This document shows positions 6,800-11,100 of a stretch of DNA of 11,100 bases, piece by piece. Every line of letters starts with the position of its first letter. Position 1 is the first letter of the stretch. The stretch comes from an uncultured Spirochaetia bacterium (GTDB lineage: Bacteria > Spirochaetota > UBA4802 > JAGODF01). The notes under the pieces were generated by a model. That model made no database searches. It was not told the origin of the DNA and was given only the letters and a program-made list of their open reading frames with translations. Location of the stretch: NCBI GenBank assembly GCA_937967705.1, contig CALCJG010000041.1:1-11100 (forward strand), read 5' to 3'. A program made the translations under genes and the position numbers.

Positions 6800-8157
6800 C
6801 AGGGTCTGTAGTTCTTGAGAGAGGGATCATAGATAGGAGCTATCTCCTTTCCGAGATGGTTGACCGGGAAACGGTATCCTCTCAGTCGGGAAGGCACCTT
6901 TTTGGCATAGGAGCTCTCGGGGTAGAAATGATAGATCCGGGACAGATAGTAGTCGGAAGCGGCCTTGTCATTGAGTGTTCTGTATCCCCGGGAAAGAAAC
7001 CAGTGTATCATCGGGGCCCGAGGGTCGGTGCGTCCCAGGGACAGGGCGGATTGGAGCAGCAGCAGACCCTGGCGTACGGTCTTTTTCTTTTTAATGAGTT
7101 TCTGTCCTCTCAGGATCATCCCGGCGTAATCACCGGTCCGAATGTCCCGTGTAAAGACAGAGTAATAATAGGGACTGCTCTGATGACGGGCATTGACGAC
7201 CCTGAAGCGAAGGGTATGAACGCCGGGAGGGAGTGTGGGGCCGTAATCGACCTGATAGAGGCCTGGGGAGAGTTTTCGGCAGGGAAACGGTATTTCGTCC
7301 AGGGAGGCCTCGATGGTTAGGAAATTATAGGATTCCGGCTCCATTCCGGTGTGAATGCGGAGGGCCAGGAGGGGTGATTCTTCAGCAAGGTGGTTTTTCT
7401 GGAAGCTCTCCCTTTTTATGGGTGAGGATATCAGCACCTTGCCTGCCGGGACACCTCTTCGGAAATACTCTGCGATGGCCAGAAAGTAAGCCTCCGCCTC
7501 TCTCTGGTTATACTGCAGATCCTTAAGATGCAGTGTGTGCCGCTCGTCGGAAAAGAAACCGCCCTCCCCGATAAGGCCGGGACAAAGATTGCGAGTCTCC
7601 CTGAGAAGCTGTGTGCCTGTTTCCGTAAATACGGCCAGGTCCGATGTGACGTGCCCCCGCTCGTCCATGATTCTGTGAAATTCACCAAGAAGTAAAGAGG
7701 CCAAATCATAGCTTGCGGGATTGACCTCCCTGCTGCCCCAGATGAGGACCATGGGGTAATTTACCCTCTCGACTCTGCGGGCCGATCCGTTATGGTGAAT
7801 GCTGATCAACAGATCAGGTTTAAAAAGCTGGGCTAGTTTGACCCGATCAGCCAGGGGCACATTTACGTCCTTGACCCGGGTGCACATCACCTTGACGCCG
7901 GCCCGGGTGAGCATGTCTGACAGATAGAGGGCTACACGCAGGTTGACCTCCTCCTCGCAGAGGCTTTCAGGACCGGTCCGGAAGCTATCCTCCCTGCAGC
8001 TTCCGCCATGACCCGCGTCCAGGAGAACTTTCTTTCCCTTGAGGAAAGGGGATCTCTCCAGAGAAACATCACCGGTATATTTATAACTGTTCTTTCTGCA
8101 GTTCAGGGACACCGTTAGTATGAGAAGCGATAGACATACAAAGGCTTTACAGGGCAT
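6799..8157 (-). CDS. N-acetylmuramoyl-L-alanine amidase (Amidase_3) with C-terminal beta and helical extension
   Basis: The 452-residue exported enzyme should cleave the amide between muramic acid and the stem peptide of peptidoglycan. Residues 1-20 form a signal peptide (AFVCLSLLILTVSLNC). C20 could be lipidated, although SLN-C is a poor lipobox. The Amidase_3 domain spans about 42-235. Zinc ligands are H50 (LLDAGHGG), E68 (CEEEVNL) and H121 (SIHHNGS); the catalytic glutamate is E198 (GEGGFF). Residues ~255-340 look like an Ig/FN3-type beta domain (THTLRF-like strands, YYYSVFT), and 345-430 like TPR-type helices (GLLLLQSALSLG, ASDYYLSRIYHFYPESSYA). The start ATG 8157 has GGAGGG just upstream; an earlier TTG at 8178 overlaps the ABC gene and lacks such a site. 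It follows the MlaF-like gene by 13 bases. No AMIN domain or LysM repeat is seen, so its targeting may rely on the extension. Confidence 0.88.
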   Translation of the reverse strand: MPCKAFVCLSLLILTVSLNCRKNSYKYTGDVSLERSPFLKGKKVLLDAGHGGSCREDSFRTGPESLCEEEVNLRVALYLSDMLTRAGVKVMCTRVKDVNVPLADRVKLAQLFKPDLLISIHHNGSARRVERVNYPMVLIWGSREVNPASYDLASLLLGEFHRIMDERGHVTSDLAVFTETGTQLLRETRNLCPGLIGEGGFFSDERHTLHLKDLQYNQREAEAYFLAIAEYFRRGVPAGKVLISSPIKRESFQKNHLAEESPLLALRIHTGMEPESYNFLTIEASLDEIPFPCRKLSPGLYQVDYGPTLPPGVHTLRFRVVNARHQSSPYYYSVFTRDIRTGDYAGMILRGQKLIKKKKTVRQGLLLLQSALSLGRTDPRAPMIHWFLSRGYRTLNDKAASDYYLSRIYHFYPESSYAKKVPSRLRGYRFPVNHLGKEIAPIYDPSLKNYRP

Positions 8158-8170
8158 ACCTTCCCTCCGC

Positions 8171-8923
8171 TCAGGCAATTTTCATGGGACCGTCAGCGCG
8201 CCCCTCGATGAACTGCCGTATCAGAGCGTTGTCGGTTTGGCGCAGTTCGTTAGGAGTCCCGCTGAAAATGATCTGGCCATCAAAGAGCATGGCAATTCGG
8301 TCAGCGATACGGTAGGCGGATGGCATATCATGGGTCACGACGACGGAGGTCATCTGGAAGCTCTCGCGCATCTTTTGAATGAGCCGGTCAATGGCGCCGG
8401 CGGTGATGGGGTCCACACCGGTGGTCGGTTCGTCGTAGAGCATGATACGGGGCTGGACGGCGATGGCCCGGGCCAGCCCGATCCGTTTCTGCATGCCCCC
8501 TGAGAGTTCCGAGGGGCGTTTGGATTCAACCCCACGGAGGCCAACATGGGCCAGCATGCGGGGAACGGTTTCTTCAATCTCCTCTTCCGTATAGGATTTA
8601 CGGCGCATGCCGAAGGCGACATTGTCATAGATGTTCATGGAGTCGAAAAGGGCCGCTCCCTGAAAGAGATACCCGTACTGGGAGCGGAGGCGGGCCTTTT
8701 CGTCGGAGCTGGCGGCGGTAAAGCTGGTCCCGTCCACATATATTTCACCGGAATCCGGGCTCAGGAGTCCTATCAGATGCTTGAGGATGACGGATTTACC
8801 GGTGCCGCTCTTGCCGATCACACAGAGGATCTCCCCTTCGAACACAGAAAGATCTACACCGCGGAGTACATGCTTGGCTCCGAAGGATTTTCTTAGGGAC
8901 TCAATCCGGATCTTTTCGTTCAT
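8171..8923 (-). CDS. mlaF: MlaF-like ABC transporter ATPase (lipid trafficking)
   Basis: The 250-residue cytoplasmic ATPase is complete: Walker A GKSGTGKS (37-44), Q-loop Q88 in YLFQGAALFD, signature LSGGMQKR (140-147), Walker B with catalytic glutamate in IMLYDEPTTGVDP (D164, E165), and switch histidine H198 (VVTHDM). The GAALFDSMNIYDNVAF and PTTGVDPITAG stretches are typical of the Mla/Mkl group, which energises phospholipid movement between inner and outer membranes together with the permease MlaE and an MCE protein MlaD. An MCE gene lies divergently just upstream, but no MlaE is in the window. The start ATG is preceded by AGGTGA at a good distance. It probably shares an mRNA with the amidase downstream. 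Some family members serve other substrates, such as toluene-tolerance or steroid systems, so the lipid role is an inference from family. Confidence 0.88.
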   Translation of the reverse strand: MNEKIRIESLRKSFGAKHVLRGVDLSVFEGEILCVIGKSGTGKSVILKHLIGLLSPDSGEIYVDGTSFTAASSDEKARLRSQYGYLFQGAALFDSMNIYDNVAFGMRRKSYTEEEIEETVPRMLAHVGLRGVESKRPSELSGGMQKRIGLARAIAVQPRIMLYDEPTTGVDPITAGAIDRLIQKMRESFQMTSVVVTHDMPSAYRIADRIAMLFDGQIIFSGTPNELRQTDNALIRQFIEGRADGPMKIA

Positions 8924-9125
8924 GCCATCACCTGATAATACTGGGGATGGTGAGGGGAAAAAGGGTAATGCGCAATGATTTTTTTACTGGTAAACTGTTT
9001 TTTTAGTTGAGGGGCATATGCCTAACGGGCAATAATCGGCAGATGTATTCTCTTCCCGATTAATCCGGAACTCCACCTGATTTGATTCGGAGAGGATGAG
9101 CTGAAATGCTCAATTGGAGGTTTTT
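8924..9125. promoter_or_regulatory. Divergent intergenic region between mlaF-like and mlaD-like genes
   Basis: About 200 bases separate the two divergent start codons. Rightward, TTGAGG (9007-9012), an 18-base spacer and AATAAT (9031-9036) form a fair promoter, with GGAGG at 9116-9120 just before the MCE start. Leftward, TTTACC (on the minus strand near 8990) has only weak -10 candidates. AT-rich T-runs occur at 8979-8985 and 8998-9004. I see no open frame of its own and no RNA gene. Confidence 0.5.
9013..9022. promoter_or_regulatory. 10-bp perfect palindrome in the mlaD-side promoter spacer
   Basis: GGCATATGCC is a perfect palindrome that begins immediately after the predicted -35 box and lies inside the predicted spacer. 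The symmetry stops at its edges. It could be a binding site for a dimeric regulator or chance; a ten-base palindrome is short. Confidence 0.25.
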
Positions 9126-9998
9126 ATGAAGTTAAGCAATGAGGCGCGGGTGGGTTTGATGGTGACGGTCAGTTTTACCGTGTTCATCGTACTGGTGGGT
9201 CTGCTGGCAAAGTTCAATATCTCCCGCTCCGGTTATCAGCTCAGAGTTTATTTTGGTTTCCTCAACGACCTGCGTAAAGGGGCGCCGGTCAAGATCGCCG
9301 GAGGTATCCGGATAGGCCAGGTCGTGGATATCAAGCAGAGCGGCGAGAAAACCGAGGTGACTGTCTGGATTGAGAATAAGTACAAGCTGATCAAATCCAC
9401 GAAGTTTGCCATCTTCACGACAGGGTTGATTGGCGAGAAATACATCAACGTATTCGTCCCGCCCTCCATGGATGTGGAGCAGTTTTTTGAGGAGGGAGAC
9501 AAGGTTTACGGTATTGATCCCCCCAGCTTCGACCAGATGATGCTCACCTTCCAGGGTTTCCTGGACAAGGAGGGGAGCCAGATCCTGGCAGAGATCTTTC
9601 AGAACTCCAACAAGTTCGTGAAAAACCTCAACAAGATCACCGAGGAAAACAGGTACGATATCAGCCGGTCCGTTCAGACCATTAAGAACATGATGCTCAA
9701 CACGGCGCTGCAGTCAAAGCTGCTTCTGAATCAGCTGAATCTCTTCTCTAAGAACATGGCCGACCTTTCGGAGAAAAACAAGCAGGATATCACCATCACC
9801 CTGAGGAATCTCTCGGAGATCAGCAACAGCCTCAATAAAATTACCTACAGGATTGAGAACGGCAAAGGCAGTCTCGGAAAGCTTCTGACCGACGAGGAGA
9901 TCTACAACAATATCAAGGACGCCTCGGTCTTTGCCAAGGACCTCTTCTATTCCCTTAAACAGGATCCTTCCAAGCTTCTCTTCCGTCAGAAGCAGTAG
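9126..9998 (+). CDS. mlaD: MlaD-like MCE-domain lipid-transfer protein
   Basis: The 290-residue protein is anchored in the inner membrane by one N-terminal helix (about 9-29, VGLMVTVSFTVFIVLVGLLA), with the rest in the periplasm. The MCE domain covers about 37-115: LRVYFGFLNDLRKGAPVKIA, GGIRIGQVVDI and the TTGLIGEKYINVFVP strand are typical. Such domains form hexameric rings that bind lipids for the MlaFE-type ABC transporter. The C-terminal half (about 140-285) is a long, asparagine- and leucine-rich helical region (KNLNKITEEN, NLSEISNSLNKIT), probably coiled coil. It ends in the GKGSLGKLLTDEEIYNN motif often seen at the end of long MlaD homologues. The start is ATG 9126 with GGAGG five bases upstream; a TTG at 9114 lies over that site and is rejected. 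It is divergent from the ATPase gene. The 14-base gap to radA suggests co-transcription. Confidence 0.9.
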   Translation: MKLSNEARVGLMVTVSFTVFIVLVGLLAKFNISRSGYQLRVYFGFLNDLRKGAPVKIAGGIRIGQVVDIKQSGEKTEVTVWIENKYKLIKSTKFAIFTTGLIGEKYINVFVPPSMDVEQFFEEGDKVYGIDPPSFDQMMLTFQGFLDKEGSQILAEIFQNSNKFVKNLNKITEENRYDISRSVQTIKNMMLNTALQSKLLLNQLNLFSKNMADLSEKNKQDITITLRNLSEISNSLNKITYRIENGKGSLGKLLTDEEIYNNIKDASVFAKDLFYSLKQDPSKLLFRQKQ

Positions 9999-10012
9999 CG
10001 GGGCGGCGATCA

Positions 10013-11100
10013 GTGGCTAAGAAGGGGAATACCTTTCTCTGTGTTTCCTGCAACGAGGAATTTACCCGGTGGCTGGGACGATGCACGGCGTGCGGGGAAT
10101 GGAACACGCTAGTGGAGGTGGAGAATCCCTCTGAAAAGAGGAAGGTCGGTCCTTTACCGGATGCCCGTCCCCTTTCCGTTGTAACTGCTGAGGTTCTTTC
10201 GAGAATACCCACCGGACTGGAGGAATTTGATCTCGTCTGTGGGGGGGGAATGGTTCCGGGTTCCGTCCTTCTCATCGGAGGAGAACCGGGGGTTGGAAAA
10301 TCCACCCTGGCGCTGCAGATTGCCAACTCCTTCCGGATGCTCTACTTTTCCGGAGAGGAATCCCCGCTGCAGATTCGCTACAGGGCTGACCGCCTGAAGG
10401 TGGATACTACCAAAATCAAGGTATCTCCCGGGACCATGGTGGAAGAAATACTGGCCCTGATTGACCGGGAGAAGCCGCAATGCATAATCATCGACAGCAT
10501 TCAGACACTCTATTCCAGTGAAGTGGCGGGTAGTGCCGGGTCTGTGGGGCAGATCAGGGAATCCGCCACACGCCTGGTGGAGATGGCCAAGCGCAGCTCC
10601 ATTCCCGTTATACTGATCGGCCATATCACCAAGGAGGGGAGCATTGCGGGACCCAAGATCCTGGAGCATCTCGTGGATACGGTTCTCTATTTCGAAGGGG
10701 ACTTTTCACGGGATTACAGGATTTTGCGGGCCTTTAAAAACCGGTTCGGATCGGTCAATGAGATCGGTCTATTCCGTATGACCGACCGGGGTCTGGAAAC
10801 CGTGAAGGATAAAAACAGCGTTTTCCTCCATTCCTGTGGCAAGTCCGCTCCGGGAAGCGCTGTATCTGCGGCCCTGGAGGGGAGCAGAACGATCCTGTTC
10901 GAAGTGCAGTCCCTGGTGACCTTTTCGAGTTTTTCCAATCCCCGCCGCATGGCGGATGGATTGGATTTTAATCGCCTGATCCTGATCCTGGCTGTGCTGG
11001 AAAAGCATGCCCTGCTGAAGTTCAGCGGTTTCGACGTATTCATCAACGTGGCGGGCGGGTTTCAGATCAATGAAACGGCTGCCGATCTTGCCGTTGCCAT
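10013..11100 (+). CDS. radA: DNA repair protein RadA, 3' truncated by window end
   Basis: About 362 residues of an expected ~450 are present. RadA (Sms) is a RecA-like helicase that helps branch migration in recombination and repair. Seen in order: zinc finger CVSC...CTAC (C10, C13, C24, C27), Walker A GGEPGVGKST with K96, Walker B CIIIDSIQTL, the RadA-specific KNRFGS (242-247), and the start of the Lon-protease-like domain (FSNPRRMADGLDFNRLILIL, then NVAGGFQINETAADLA). The Walker A has Glu where many RadA proteins have Asp (GDPG), a common variant. The start is GTG 10013, because the sequence begins MAKKGNTFLCVSC as in the family; the ribosome binding site is weak (GGGG near 10000). It lies 14 bases after the MCE gene and probably shares its promoter. 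No stop or frameshift is seen before the window ends. Confidence 0.95.
   Translation, partial: MAKKGNTFLCVSCNEEFTRWLGRCTACGEWNTLVEVENPSEKRKVGPLPDARPLSVVTAEVLSRIPTGLEEFDLVCGGGMVPGSVLLIGGEPGVGKSTLALQIANSFRMLYFSGEESPLQIRYRADRLKVDTTKIKVSPGTMVEEILALIDREKPQCIIIDSIQTLYSSEVAGSAGSVGQIRESATRLVEMAKRSSIPVILIGHITKEGSIAGPKILEHLVDTVLYFEGDFSRDYRILRAFKNRFGSVNEIGLFRMTDRGLETVKDKNSVFLHSCGKSAPGSAVSAALEGSRTILFEVQSLVTFSSFSNPRRMADGLDFNRLILILAVLEKHALLKFSGFDVFINVAGGFQINETAADLAVA

Noticed and set aside
6766..7320. Plus-strand open frame crossing the terminator and running opposite the amidase.
   Set aside because: It begins inside the terminator region and is a shadow of the amidase gene, whose zinc and catalytic residues are intact on the minus strand.
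8158..8178. TTG 8178 as the amidase start.
   Set aside because: It would overlap the ABC gene's last codons and has no ribosome binding site, whereas ATG 8157 follows GGAGGG and a good signal peptide.

Overview
The window looks like the left end of a metagenome-assembled or draft contig from a Gram-negative (outer-membrane-bearing) bacterium. An Mla/MCE lipid-transport ATPase and substrate-binding protein, a periplasmic cell-wall amidase and moderate GC content point that way. The acyl-CoA synthetase plus MerR pair would fit a Desulfobacterota (former Deltaproteobacteria) relative, and a spirochaete-like host is not excluded. This placement is inference from gene style only. The first 48 bases are not genomic: they are the 3' end of the Illumina P7 adapter, an 8-base index and the read-2 primer sequence.

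Layout. (1) 49-284: the C-terminal tail of a sodium/solute symporter, cut by the contig end. (2) 376-4504: a tight four-gene cassette encoding a C39-like cysteine peptidase, an RLAN/RimK-type ATP-grasp ligase, a GCS2-type glutamate-cysteine-ligase-like enzyme and an N-formylglutamate-amidohydrolase-like hydrolase. Genes are spaced by 1 nt, overlapped by 1 nt (TGATG) and overlapped by 8 nt (TTG start). Two amide-bond-forming enzymes with two amide-bond-cleaving enzymes suggest synthesis and processing of a small peptide or amide-modified metabolite or protein. The product is unknown, and this is the most interesting part of the window. (3) 4535-6799: a promoter with an almost perfect 16-bp inverted repeat, a fatty-acyl-CoA synthetase, a cysteine-free MerR-family regulator, and a strong intrinsic terminator. 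The inverted repeat may be the operator of that regulator. (4) 6799-8923, minus strand: an MlaF-like ABC ATPase followed 13 nt later by a zinc N-acetylmuramoyl-L-alanine amidase with an extra C-terminal beta-rich segment and helical segment. (5) 8924-9125: a divergent promoter region. (6) 9126-11100, plus strand: an MlaD/MCE protein followed 14 nt later by radA, which runs off the window end.

How the parts work together. The divergent MlaF and MlaD genes should belong to one inner-membrane lipid-trafficking transporter, but the MlaE permease that normally joins them is not in this window. The ligase/hydrolase cassette appears self-contained. The acyl-CoA synthetase and MerR gene look like an autoregulated fatty-acid activation unit. 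Catalytic motifs that I could check are intact in every full-length gene. I saw no RNA genes, CRISPR arrays, insertion sequences or transposases.
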